Positions 1 through 8,323 of a stretch of 64,000 bases of DNA are shown here, in pieces; position 1 is the first letter of the stretch, and the number at the start of each line of letters is the position of its first letter. The DNA is from an uncultured bacterium. Lineage in GTDB: Bacteria > Myxococcota_A > Bradymonadia > UBA7976 > VGTA01. The notes beneath the pieces are model-generated. The model saw only the letters and a program-made list of their open reading frames with translations. It was not told the DNA's origin and made no database searches. The stretch spans positions 124,001 to 188,000 of the forward strand of contig CALSSE010000015.1 in assembly GCA_943788935.1 (NCBI GenBank), in the 5' to 3' direction. The position numbers were made by a program, and so were the translations under genes.

Positions 1-30
1 GTGGCGTCACACAATAGAGTGGCGTCACAC
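1..30. repeat. Partial 18-bp tandem repeat at window edge
   Basis: GTGGCGTCACAC occurs at 1-12 and again at 19-30, so the period is 18 bp. The array is cut by the window edge and probably extends to the left. Its last copy ends one base before the stop codon (32-34) of the minus-strand lipoprotein gene. Each unit contains a short GTG...CAC inverted arm. Confidence 0.6.
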
Positions 31-31
31 C

Positions 32-2683
32 TCAGAGACAGATCATAGAGATCTGTAAGTCATACGTGTTATCGTCACCATATCCGAAGATTCTCACGTA
101 GACTCTACCTGCGCTCAGACCGACTTTCTCTAAAATCTCGTTGTCACTGCTAGTCAGAGAAGAGTCAAGATAACCACCATTCGCGTCATCAAGATCAGCA
201 TCGATATCTCCATCAGCGTGAGAGAATAATATCTCGACGGTGAGATCAGCACCTTCACACACGTCGATCGCGATCCAATCTTCATCATCGCCGATAAGAT
301 TAAGGTTTCCATAGAAGTTAGGGGTGAGCACCTCCGCCGTTTGTTGAGTGTCATTCTCTTCTAAACGATCGGGAGTGAGCATATCGGGTTCATCGGGAGA
401 GCAGTCGGTGATGGTAAACTCTAAGTCATAGCTATTTTCACTGCTGAGGAAACCATATATCTTAAGGGCATATTGCCCGGCTGGAGCGTTAGAGTATGTT
501 AACGACTCATTATCGCTTGAGCTAGTACCAAATGCGACTGAGGCATCGCTTGGGCTGTAAAGATAGGCGTCGATATCTCCATCGGTATGAGAGAAGGTGA
601 GGTCGACGTTAACCGTTCCCCCCTCACAGACATCAAAGAGGATCCAATCCTCGTCGCCATCAGTGATATTAAGGTTGCTGTATAAGTTGGGAGTGAGGAG
701 CTCACCGGTCTCACGGGTATCATTCTCTTCTAGCCGATCAGGGGCCAATCCGGTAGGTGCGCAGTCGGTGACCGAGAATTGGAGATCATAGCTGTTTGTT
801 GCCTCTAAATAACCATAAACTCGTAGCGCATAGCGACCCGCTGAGGCGTTGTAAACGATGATTCTTTCGTCATCTCCTGAGCTTGTCGCGGTACCTTCAG
901 TGAGGCCAGCTTCATCGTACAGAGTCGCATCAAGATCACCAATAGAGTCCACGAAGGTGAGGTTTATGTCTATATTACCACCTTCACAGACATCAAAGAG
1001 GATCCAATCCTCATCACCGTTAGTGATGGTTAAGTCCTCATAGAGGTTGGGGGCGAGCAACTCACCGGTCTCACGAGTGTCATTCTCTTCTAAACGATCA
1101 GGCGCTAGACCTCCGATACATCCTGTCACGCTAATATTAAGCTGATAGTCTGCCTCATCACTATTGAAACTAAAGACGTTAATGTACACGCTTTGTGAAC
1201 TAGAGATCGTCGCTGATAATGATTCATTGTCGGTGGAGCTCAACGAACCATCGAGGTAGAGAACTGCTTCATCATAAAGCCATGCGTTGAGATCACCTTG
1301 TAGGTGGCTGAAGGTTACATCTACTGTGATCGTGCCTCCTTCGCACACATCTACTACATACCAATCATCATCTCCGCTCGTACGAGTGAGATTATCGTAT
1401 ATACCGGGCTCTACGGTCGTCGCCTCTTGGAAAATATCATTTTCTTCGAAGCGGTCATCATCCACAGGATCGACAGGGGTGTCATCACAGCCTCTGACGT
1501 TGAGGTTGAGGTTATATCGGCCCTCATCGCCTAAGAAACCGTAGACAATGACATACCCCATTACCGGCTGGTCTCCTCTATTGGTCCAAGAGACAGTCTC
1601 AGAATCGCTAGAACTAGTCGACTGATCTAGGACCACTTCTAGCTGGTCTTCTACCCTTAGCTCTAGATCGCCCAAGAGCGAGGAGAAGAAGATGCTCGCT
1701 TCTAAGGTACCACCTGCGCAGACCTCTAGGGCGTAGTAATCTTCATCTCCGCTGAGGAGAGCGAGGTCTTGATATGAGCCACTCTCTAGCGAGGTCGCGG
1801 TCTGAAGAGTATCATTCTCTTCATACATATCATCTTCGAGAGTAGAGGTGTTTACACACGCCCCGGCTTGGCATATTTGACCAAATAGGCAGTCGCTGTC
1901 TAACGTGCAGTCTGGCGAGATTGAGGAGGTGCATTGCCCTGCTGTGCATACTTGCCCAACAGGACAATCAAAATCGAAGTCACATCGGTTGGCGGTAGGT
2001 ACACATTCGGCGTTAATACAAGATTCAGAGGGAGCACAGTCTGCATCGATCATGCAACCTTGTGGTGCCGGAATACACTGTCCGCCGTCACAGACCTCTG
2101 CTGATGGACAATCATTGTCTGTAGAACATTCCGGCGGAGTATCCGAGCAATTAGTGAGGGTGGTAGTGATCGAATAAGAGCCTTCAACCGTATCGAGGTA
2201 ACCCAAAACCTCTAAGTATACCGGCTCATTCTGAGCATAATAGTGGCTCACTTGTTCAATCTGACCAGCGAGTGCAGAGCTGTCTAGGAGTCGACCGGTG
2301 GCATCAGCGAGCCTGAGATCAATATCCATACTGTTGACATCAAAGTTAACGATCACATCAAGTTCACCACGAGCGCAACCTTGTAGTTCATAGTAATCTC
2401 GGTCGCCAAAACATAGCATATACTCTTGAGTGCTCTGCCCTCTCGCTAAGATAATATTACTAGCGCTCATTAAATCACTATTAGGTTCTAAAGAGTCATC
2501 GATACAGCTGGCATCTTCTACTTGGCAAGCGGCAGAACATCCATCTCCATCGAGTTGATTTCCGTCATCACACGTCTCTCCAATACCGATAATGCCGTCA
2601 CCACATAGTAAGCCATCGGGCGTATCTCCGGCCATGACTCCGGCCATATCCCCGGCCGTGTCTCCGGCCATGACTCCGGCCAT
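32..2683 (-). CDS. PPC-repeat / Cys-rich surface protein, body of a frame-broken lipoprotein gene
   Basis: This 883-residue frame starts inside a 12-bp repeat array and is almost certainly the body of a larger lipoprotein whose signal peptide lies in another frame (2598-3149). After the Ala-Gly-Asp-Met linker comes a DUF4215-type Cys-rich repeat (CGDG...CDDGN..DGDGC). Next are a PPC-like beta-sandwich, four Cys-rich modules of the form CxxDxDCxxGxxCxxGxC (about residues 185-280), and five more PPC-like domains, each opening with an EEND motif and holding a GD(E/D)DW(I/Y) core followed by DVCEGG. PPC and DUF4215 domains are typical of secreted or surface proteins. No catalytic domain is visible, so adhesion or a surface-matrix role is inference. 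Joining both fragments would give about 1041 residues. Confidence 0.8.
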   Translation of the reverse strand: MAGVMAGDTAGDMAGVMAGDTPDGLLCGDGIIGIGETCDDGNQLDGDGCSAACQVEDASCIDDSLEPNSDLMSASNIILARGQSTQEYMLCFGDRDYYELQGCARGELDVIVNFDVNSMDIDLRLADATGRLLDSSALAGQIEQVSHYYAQNEPVYLEVLGYLDTVEGSYSITTTLTNCSDTPPECSTDNDCPSAEVCDGGQCIPAPQGCMIDADCAPSESCINAECVPTANRCDFDFDCPVGQVCTAGQCTSSISPDCTLDSDCLFGQICQAGACVNTSTLEDDMYEENDTLQTATSLESGSYQDLALLSGDEDYYALEVCAGGTLEASIFFSSLLGDLELRVEDQLEVVLDQSTSSSDSETVSWTNRGDQPVMGYVIVYGFLGDEGRYNLNLNVRGCDDTPVDPVDDDRFEENDIFQEATTVEPGIYDNLTRTSGDDDWYVVDVCEGGTITVDVTFSHLQGDLNAWLYDEAVLYLDGSLSSTDNESLSATISSSQSVYINVFSFNSDEADYQLNISVTGCIGGLAPDRLEENDTRETGELLAPNLYEDLTITNGDEDWILFDVCEGGNIDINLTFVDSIGDLDATLYDEAGLTEGTATSSGDDERIIVYNASAGRYALRVYGYLEATNSYDLQFSVTDCAPTGLAPDRLEENDTRETGELLTPNLYSNLNITDGDEDWILFDVCEGGTVNVDLTFSHTDGDIDAYLYSPSDASVAFGTSSSDNESLTYSNAPAGQYALKIYGFLSSENSYDLEFTITDCSPDEPDMLTPDRLEENDTQQTAEVLTPNFYGNLNLIGDDEDWIAIDVCEGADLTVEILFSHADGDIDADLDDANGGYLDSSLTSSDNEILEKVGLSAGRVYVRIFGYGDDNTYDLQISMICL

Positions 2684-3149
2684 ACTCCGGCCATACTCCG
2701 GCCATATCTCCGGCCATATCTCCGGCCATATCTCCGGCCATATCTCCGGCCATATCTCCGGCGATGTCTCCGGCGATGTCTCCGGCGATGTCTCCGGCGA
2801 TGTCTCCGGCGATGTCTCCGGCGATGTCTCCGGCGATGTCTCCGGCGATATCTCCGGCGATATCTCCGGCGGTCTCTCCGGCGACCGGTATAGACTCGAT
2901 CATGCATGTACTGGAGCAGCCATCCCCATCAAGACGATTACCATCTTCGCATTGTTCGCTTCGAGTGAGTACTCCATCGCCGCATATCTCTTCTCTGACG
3001 ACCCCATAATCTAAGTAAAATCCGGGAGGAGCGGTGTCAACACATCCGCTTAAATAGATGAGCAGTCCCCACAATAAGGGGGTTCGCATCGTGAATCTGA
3101 CTAATTTGCTATGAGAAAGCCTCGATGAGAGATTGTATAACTTATTCAT
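2598..3149 (-). CDS. N-terminal fragment (signal peptide, lipobox, repeat linker) of the same lipoprotein
   Basis: I chose the ATG at 3149 because GGAG lies 9 bases upstream of it; a TTG six bases earlier is too close to that site. The fragment has a hydrophobic segment and a lipobox (LSGC), so lipidation by Lgt is expected. It then carries one DUF4215-type Cys repeat (CGDG...CEDGN..DGDGCSSTC) and a run of Ala-Gly-Asp-Ile/Met units. After the array the frame turns into Arg/Gly/Tyr-rich nonsense and stops. The sensible continuation is in the frame of the 32-2683 reading frame, so these are two halves of one gene. A phase-variable gene, a decayed gene or a sequencing error are all possible. Confidence 0.75.
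   Translation of the reverse strand: MNKLYNLSSRLSHSKLVRFTMRTPLLWGLLIYLSGCVDTAPPGFYLDYGVVREEICGDGVLTRSEQCEDGNRLDGDGCSSTCMIESIPVAGETAGDIAGDIAGDIAGDIAGDIAGDIAGDIAGDIAGDIAGDMAGDMAGDMAGDMAGDMAGVWPEYGRSHGRRHGRGYGRSHGRRYARWLTMW
2626..2884 (-). repeat. 12-bp tandem repeat array encoding Ala-Gly-Asp-Met/Ile
   Basis: About 21 units related to CCGGCCATATCT or CCGGCGATGTCT run through the lipoprotein linker. Most units are 12 bp and keep frame. Two neighbouring units (2676-2686 and 2687-2697, CCGGCCATACT) are 11 bp, a net change of -2 that breaks the frame. Unit composition is graded: GGCCAT units on the left, GGCGAT units on the right. Confidence 0.9.
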
Positions 3150-3269
3150 ACGCAAATACTCCTTTTCATAAACACTACAAGTATTATTTCTTTACATTAT
3201 TCTTTAGACAGTTTTTGAGAAGTATGCACTAATATTGAACACTATTTCACACAATGTAAGCGAGGCTTA
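3150..3269. promoter_or_regulatory. Divergent AT-rich intergenic region
   Basis: This 120-bp AT-rich gap separates the divergent starts of the lipoprotein gene and the FadL-like gene, so promoters for both should lie here. I could not pick out convincing -35/-10 pairs. AGGAG precedes the lipoprotein start and GAGG precedes the FadL-like start. Confidence 0.4.
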
Positions 3270-4724
3270 ATGAACAGATATCGTCAAAAAAACAGGTCTA
3301 AAGTTTTAAATAAACCGAGCATGTCTGTCAGATGCTTGATCATGATCGTTATCTCTCTATATGGTGTTACTGCCGTCGCTAGTGGTTTTGTCGTCGCTCG
3401 TTTTGGTGGAGAACACGGTCATCCCACCAGCGATAACCTCTCAGCGATTTACTATAATCCAGCAGCGCTGACTCTAGGTGTTGGTCATCGTCTAATGATT
3501 GATGGAACATTCGCTCATCGTAGCGTAGATTACACTCGATCTGAAGCGGCGGTCGCTTCTCCTAATATGGGAACTCCGAGTGATGGGCTTTATATCAATG
3601 CCGGGAAAGCACAGCTTCGAAACTGGGCGAGCGCTCCCTTTTTATCTTTCGCGTCAGACTTTGGAATCCCTCGACTCACTGTAGCTGTCGGTATCTATGC
3701 CCCTTTTGGTGGAGGGGCTTCTTGGTCTAAGAATGATCAGGTAACCGCTGAGCAAGGTGCGCTCTATCCGGGCGCTCAAGATGGCCAACAGCGTTGGTGG
3801 AGTATTGACAGTTCTCTGAAGGCGATCTATATCACACTCGCTGCGGCATATAAGGTCAGTGATCAATTGAGCCTTGGGCTCTCTGTTAACCGAGTGAGCA
3901 CTTCGATCGACACGGTCAGAGCGAGAACTGTTCCGGCACCAGAGACTGATAACATTGTCAATGATGGAGACTTCCCTATCGAGGGACGAAGCTATTTAAA
4001 CGCTTCAGCAGACACCTATTCAGTGGGTTTGGGGGTCCTCTATCAGCCAACAGATCGAGTAAGGGTCGGTTACTCCTATCAAAGTCAGCCTGGATTTGGA
4101 GAGATGAGGCTCAAGGGTCAGCTCAAGGTGACTGACCACTTAAGCATTAATGATCCCCAAGACAGCGCTTTAATGATGAGTCTCCCTGATATCCATCGGC
4201 TCGGTTTTCAATATGGAGATCTCAAGACTTGGGAGGTCAGGTTATTCGCAGATTATGTAAGATGGAGCGTCTTCGATCGACAATGTCTACTCAGCGATCC
4301 GGAAGGAGAATGTGATCTTAATAATTCGACCGCGCCGATCACCCTTAACATCAACAAGCAATGGGAAGATGCCTTTGGAGTTCGACTAGGGGGCTCTTAT
4401 TGGCTCAATGAAGACTTTGAGCTCTACGCAGGGGGTGGTTATGATGCTAACGCTGCCCCTGATCAAGGAGTGGACCCCAGCCTCTTCGATATGGATAAAC
4501 TATCGGTCGCTTTAGGAGCGAGAGTCGCTCTACTTAAGCAGGCGATGAGAGTAGGGTTAACCTTTACACAAGTGATTTATTTCTCACGCGATATACCAGC
4601 GAACACCGATGCTGAGGGCAATCCAAGTAATGGTTTCTCAGGCGTGTCAGCGGGACCCTCTGCGGCAGGAAAGTATGAGCAAGCCGTCAGCGTCGCTAAT
4701 CTTTATATGGAGTATTCATTCTAG
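3270..4724 (+). CDS. FadL/TodX-like outer-membrane transport protein
   Basis: The 484-residue product has an N-terminal hydrophobic signal segment (about residues 20-40). The mature start holds a SDNLSAIYYNPAALT motif, the Asn-Pro-Ala signature of the OmpP1/FadL/TodX family. The rest is rich in alternating aromatic/polar strands and ends in Tyr-Ser-Phe, as outer-membrane beta-barrels do. Family members form 14-stranded barrels that carry long-chain fatty acids or hydrocarbons across the outer membrane; the substrate here cannot be read from sequence. GAGG precedes the ATG by four bases. The gene stands alone, divergent from the lipoprotein gene and followed by about 290 bp of non-coding DNA. 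Confidence 0.85.
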   Translation: MNRYRQKNRSKVLNKPSMSVRCLIMIVISLYGVTAVASGFVVARFGGEHGHPTSDNLSAIYYNPAALTLGVGHRLMIDGTFAHRSVDYTRSEAAVASPNMGTPSDGLYINAGKAQLRNWASAPFLSFASDFGIPRLTVAVGIYAPFGGGASWSKNDQVTAEQGALYPGAQDGQQRWWSIDSSLKAIYITLAAAYKVSDQLSLGLSVNRVSTSIDTVRARTVPAPETDNIVNDGDFPIEGRSYLNASADTYSVGLGVLYQPTDRVRVGYSYQSQPGFGEMRLKGQLKVTDHLSINDPQDSALMMSLPDIHRLGFQYGDLKTWEVRLFADYVRWSVFDRQCLLSDPEGECDLNNSTAPITLNINKQWEDAFGVRLGGSYWLNEDFELYAGGGYDANAAPDQGVDPSLFDMDKLSVALGARVALLKQAMRVGLTFTQVIYFSRDIPANTDAEGNPSNGFSGVSAGPSAAGKYEQAVSVANLYMEYSF

Positions 4725-4890
4725 TTGCTTAGAGTCAACTCTGGAGAAGATATGTACGGATTAATACACAAGCAATCCGCGATATCGATGAAATAAAATG
4801 GTGTATCTAGACCCCGTCTTCAGTTGAATAAACTGTTTATTTGAGGATAAATTTTCACCTCAAGACTAGACCCTAGACACTTCTTTCGCT

Positions 4891-4926
4891 AACTTGTTGG
4901 TACATATTTGTTACGTATAACAAGTT
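4891..4926. promoter_or_regulatory. Inverted repeat AACTTGTT-N20-AACAAGTT upstream of the PKD protein gene
   Basis: Perfect 8-bp arms at 4891-4898 and 4919-4926 lie about 55 bp before a candidate -10 element and 90 bp before the PKD protein start. An operator or an RNA stem-loop are both possible. Confidence 0.35.
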
Positions 4927-4955
4927 CTTATAACAAACCAATGTAAGAATTAAAG

Positions 4956-4985
4956 GCGACAGACAGTATAAGTCGTCAATATAAT
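4956..4985 (+). promoter_or_regulatory. Candidate sigma-70-type promoter for the PKD protein
   Basis: TATAAT is exact at 4980-4985. A weak -35 (GCGACA, 4956-4961) sits 18 bp upstream. The predicted start of transcription would leave a leader of about 20-25 bases before the ATG at 5015. Confidence 0.35.
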
Positions 4986-5014
4986 TAGACAATTAACTTT
5001 GAAGGCGATAGCTG

Positions 5015-8000
5015 ATGAATATATCCCGGCTCAGGTTTACGTTTTTGATCGCTAGTTTATTCTCTCTGTTAGCTATTCCTTTAGCCGCTGCAGAAAATAA
5101 TCAACTGATTATCGTGCCCTTCTCTCAACAGAACCCTCAGCTGCCTCATCCAGCTCATGAGGGGGCTCCTATCACTCTGAAGGGGGTCATACGTAACGCC
5201 CAATGTGGGAGCTATAATATTCGTTGGGATATCAATCAGAATGGTAATTTTGATGATGACTATGGGTTTAATGCGAGTAGGGAGGGAACGACTCAAACAG
5301 TGAGAGATATCGGCCGAGGGTTCGTAGTACCGAATGTCGATCGTGATAAACCCTTCAATATCAATGTTCGCGCTCGTCCGAATTGCGGGGGGCAGGCGGA
5401 TAAGTTTGGTACTTACAAGCTGTTTATCTATGACTTTAAGCCTTCAGGTGACCCACGGAATTGGACTGATGAGCAGTTCGAAATCCTTGTCTCTATGGCG
5501 ATTCAAGAGAGCCTTTGGCACACTCACCGTAATATGACAGGGTTCAGTGGACGTAACAACGCCCAGATTCAAGCTCACAGTGGTTACAGTCCGGTCGTAG
5601 GGATCGCTATGTGGCTGTTTGTGATTAATAATCACCTTCCAGCCTATCCTCCAGAATCTCTTGGCGCTAATGAGCCAGCGCCGGCTGGGTGGTTAGATGA
5701 GAATGCTCGTCGATGGAACGTAGACCCCTATGCAGAGAGCGCTATGCGCCTGCTTAATTGGAACGTGAGTCGAGCGAGTTTCCCTGGAGTCGCTAATGGT
5801 GAGGAAGAGAGCACTTGTGGATACCGTGGGAATAACGAAGTATCCTGCAATCGAGTCGGAGGTACTGAAGACCGGACGGGCGCTTATCTTCGCTCTGGTA
5901 ATGTATATTATACAGGGATGAACACCGGTTCACTAGCTACGATATTGCCGGCGTTACAGGGGACACAGATTAAGATTGGGCCCGCAGCGGGTCAACAGTG
6001 GAATTGGCTTGTGCAACAATCGGTAGATTACCTTGGTTATCAGCAAATCGATGGTGGTTGTGCTAAGGGGGGGTGGCACTACGGAGCCCGCAATGGTAGC
6101 TATGGTTGTAGCACGATGGATCTCTCCACAACTCAGTGGGCTTATATTGGCCTTGAGAGCGCTGAAGTCGCCGGTAGTCCTTATGGAGTCTTCGTCAATA
6201 ACCGCCACAAATATCGGATCGCTGATAATATTATTAGTAACCAACGTGGGGATGGTGGTGGAGCTTATCGATCGAGTGAAGGAGGATCTAACTTAATGAT
6301 TACCGGCGGGAGCTTGTTAGCGGCTCGCTGGTTGGGTACTCATAACATGAGTAAAAACTCCAACGCCGACCCTTTCCCCGTTCAATCTAGTCGGTCTTAT
6401 AGTGAGTTACGTGCTTCACATGATCGTTACTACAATTATATTAGAGATTGGTTTACTCGTCGTCGAGTGAGCGGGTCACATGGCTGGCTCGACGGAATGT
6501 GGCAGCATGGAGACTATTTGTGCGGTAATACGAGTTCGACGTATAATGCCGGAAGATGCGCTAATACTTACTCTCTTTATTCACATCAAAAAGCATATCG
6601 AACCGCTTCTCCGGAGCTGAGTGAAGTGGGTAATTACGATTGGTATCGTATGTTCGCGACCTACTTTATCCGCGCTATGGGTCGCTATGCGCGAAATGAT
6701 GATGGTCGCTGGAACTATGGCTCTAATGGGCAAATTAATGAGGGATACTGCGAGAGGACAGCGCCTTGTTGCCGATGGGGTGATGGCCACATGAACTCGA
6801 TCATGGGCGGACTCGTGCTCACTCCAGCGGTCTTTAACCCCAAGCCAGTCGCTCAGGGGGGGGTGTCAACAACTCAAGTCACCGAGGGGTGCGTGCCTGG
6901 TAATGGCCAGGTAGAGTTCTCTCACTCCGACTCCTTCCATCCCAACAGTGACGCCCGTATTACTACGTATTATTGGGATGCTAACCAAGCGGATGGCTTG
7001 TGGTGGGAGACAGGAGCAAACCCTGATCTCGACATCAACGGTGATGCGCTACGAACCGCTGACCCTCTAGCAGCGCTCACTTATGTCTACACCCGTCGTG
7101 GGACCTATACCCCGACGCTACGCGTAGAAGATAACAGCGGGCAGACTAAGTCAGTGACCTTACCGCAAATTACGGTTGGGGCGGCAGCAGACGTTCCCCC
7201 TTCGATCGCTACTGGTGGGCCTTACATCATCGAGGTCAATGATAACCTTCAACTTAACGGCTCAGCTTCTGACGGAAACTCTGCTTGTGGCGACCGCACC
7301 ACGGTCACTTGGAACGTCGATTATGAGTTAGAGAACCCTAATAATCGTACCTTCGAGACTCAAGGGGAGAAGCCCAGCGTCAACTGGGGTGGAGTGCTGA
7401 GTCAGCTGCCTCGTAACCGCGCCCTCACTGTCCAAGTACGGGTTAGTGACCAATTTAACGGTAACAATGAAGCGCCGATCGAGAGCACAACTCTCTTTAT
7501 TTATGATCGAGTACCGGTCGTCGAGGCGAGGGTTAATCCCGCCGAGGTCGCCTGCCAACAAGAGATCACATTTGACGCGAGTGACAGTTATCACCCCAAT
7601 CCTCAGCGCACCATCGCTAACTTCCAATGGGAGATCGATGGCCGCACCTCGGATCGGGCGATCTTTACCACAAACTTCCCGAGCTTTGGTGAGCGTCAAG
7701 CACGAGTCACGGTCACCGATGACTTAGGGCGATCCTCTTCAGAGACTCTAGATTTCAATGTTAATCAAGGTAACCTCCCACCGAACGTTCGTCTCGCTGC
7801 AGACGAGGTGACGGTGATGAGTAACGCAGCGATTGTACTTGACGCTCGTCAGTCTTTTGAGCCCAACGCTAACTGTGGAGACCGGATCGTCGCCTATGAA
7901 TGGGATATGCAGGCTGATGGTGTTCGCCTCAATGGACAAGCGGGTGCAGACTTTAATGGAGCGCAGATTCAGATTCCAGTGGCTGATTGGCACCAAGCGA

Positions 8001-8323
8001 TGGGGTGGGAGAACAACGCCACCATGATCGTGCGCCTCACTCTCCGCGATACCCTTGGCGCGACCGCGACCCATGATATCACCGTGAATGCAGTTCGCGC
8101 TGAACCGATCCCTCGTATTTCACAGGTCCCAGATCCGGCGTCCTTCCGAGTTGATGATGGCTCATCAAGCGTTCGCCTAGACGGTCGTGAGAGCAGCTCA
8201 TTGCTTGAGGGTGTGACCATATCCCGTTATGAGTGGGATATTGGATGTGACGGGAACTATGAGCGCGAGCAAGGGCAGTTCCTCTATGAGCGCGTCTTCG
8301 CGCCCGGGTACCCGCCTCGCTGA
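5015..8323 (+). CDS. Giant secreted multi-PKD protein, N-terminal part (frame broken near 8305)
   Basis: The 1102-residue frame opens with a clean signal peptide ending Ala-Ala-Ala. Residues about 150-610 are rich in Trp/Gly and contain motifs such as GGWHYGARNGSYG and TTQWAYIGLESAE. These recall the alpha/alpha-barrel of prenyltransferase/squalene-cyclase-like repeats; the match is by eye. From about residue 625 there are PKD-type domains with YYWDANQADG, YEWDMQADG and LRVEDNSG-like cores. The frame stops at GYPPR in the middle of a PKD domain. The neighbouring +1 frame continues that domain without a gap, so this and the following gene are one broken unit of about 2719 residues. A surface or extracellular adhesive role is inference. 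Confidence 0.85.
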   Translation: MNISRLRFTFLIASLFSLLAIPLAAAENNQLIIVPFSQQNPQLPHPAHEGAPITLKGVIRNAQCGSYNIRWDINQNGNFDDDYGFNASREGTTQTVRDIGRGFVVPNVDRDKPFNINVRARPNCGGQADKFGTYKLFIYDFKPSGDPRNWTDEQFEILVSMAIQESLWHTHRNMTGFSGRNNAQIQAHSGYSPVVGIAMWLFVINNHLPAYPPESLGANEPAPAGWLDENARRWNVDPYAESAMRLLNWNVSRASFPGVANGEEESTCGYRGNNEVSCNRVGGTEDRTGAYLRSGNVYYTGMNTGSLATILPALQGTQIKIGPAAGQQWNWLVQQSVDYLGYQQIDGGCAKGGWHYGARNGSYGCSTMDLSTTQWAYIGLESAEVAGSPYGVFVNNRHKYRIADNIISNQRGDGGGAYRSSEGGSNLMITGGSLLAARWLGTHNMSKNSNADPFPVQSSRSYSELRASHDRYYNYIRDWFTRRRVSGSHGWLDGMWQHGDYLCGNTSSTYNAGRCANTYSLYSHQKAYRTASPELSEVGNYDWYRMFATYFIRAMGRYARNDDGRWNYGSNGQINEGYCERTAPCCRWGDGHMNSIMGGLVLTPAVFNPKPVAQGGVSTTQVTEGCVPGNGQVEFSHSDSFHPNSDARITTYYWDANQADGLWWETGANPDLDINGDALRTADPLAALTYVYTRRGTYTPTLRVEDNSGQTKSVTLPQITVGAAADVPPSIATGGPYIIEVNDNLQLNGSASDGNSACGDRTTVTWNVDYELENPNNRTFETQGEKPSVNWGGVLSQLPRNRALTVQVRVSDQFNGNNEAPIESTTLFIYDRVPVVEARVNPAEVACQQEITFDASDSYHPNPQRTIANFQWEIDGRTSDRAIFTTNFPSFGERQARVTVTDDLGRSSSETLDFNVNQGNLPPNVRLAADEVTVMSNAAIVLDARQSFEPNANCGDRIVAYEWDMQADGVRLNGQAGADFNGAQIQIPVADWHQAMGWENNATMIVRLTLRDTLGATATHDITVNAVRAEPIPRISQVPDPASFRVDDGSSSVRLDGRESSSLLEGVTISRYEWDIGCDGNYEREQGQFLYERVFAPGYPPR

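Noticed and set aside
2592..3014. Plus-strand frames through the 12-bp repeat array (Ser-Gly-His-Ile-type repeats)
   Set aside because: They are the antisense reading of the lipoprotein linker; a 12-bp repeat stays open in several frames, and there is no signal or start context.
8229..8300. Independent start of the second PKD gene at ATG 8229
   Set aside because: The first residues of that frame are out of phase with a PKD domain encoded by the overlapping upstream frame; the two frames are better read as one broken gene.
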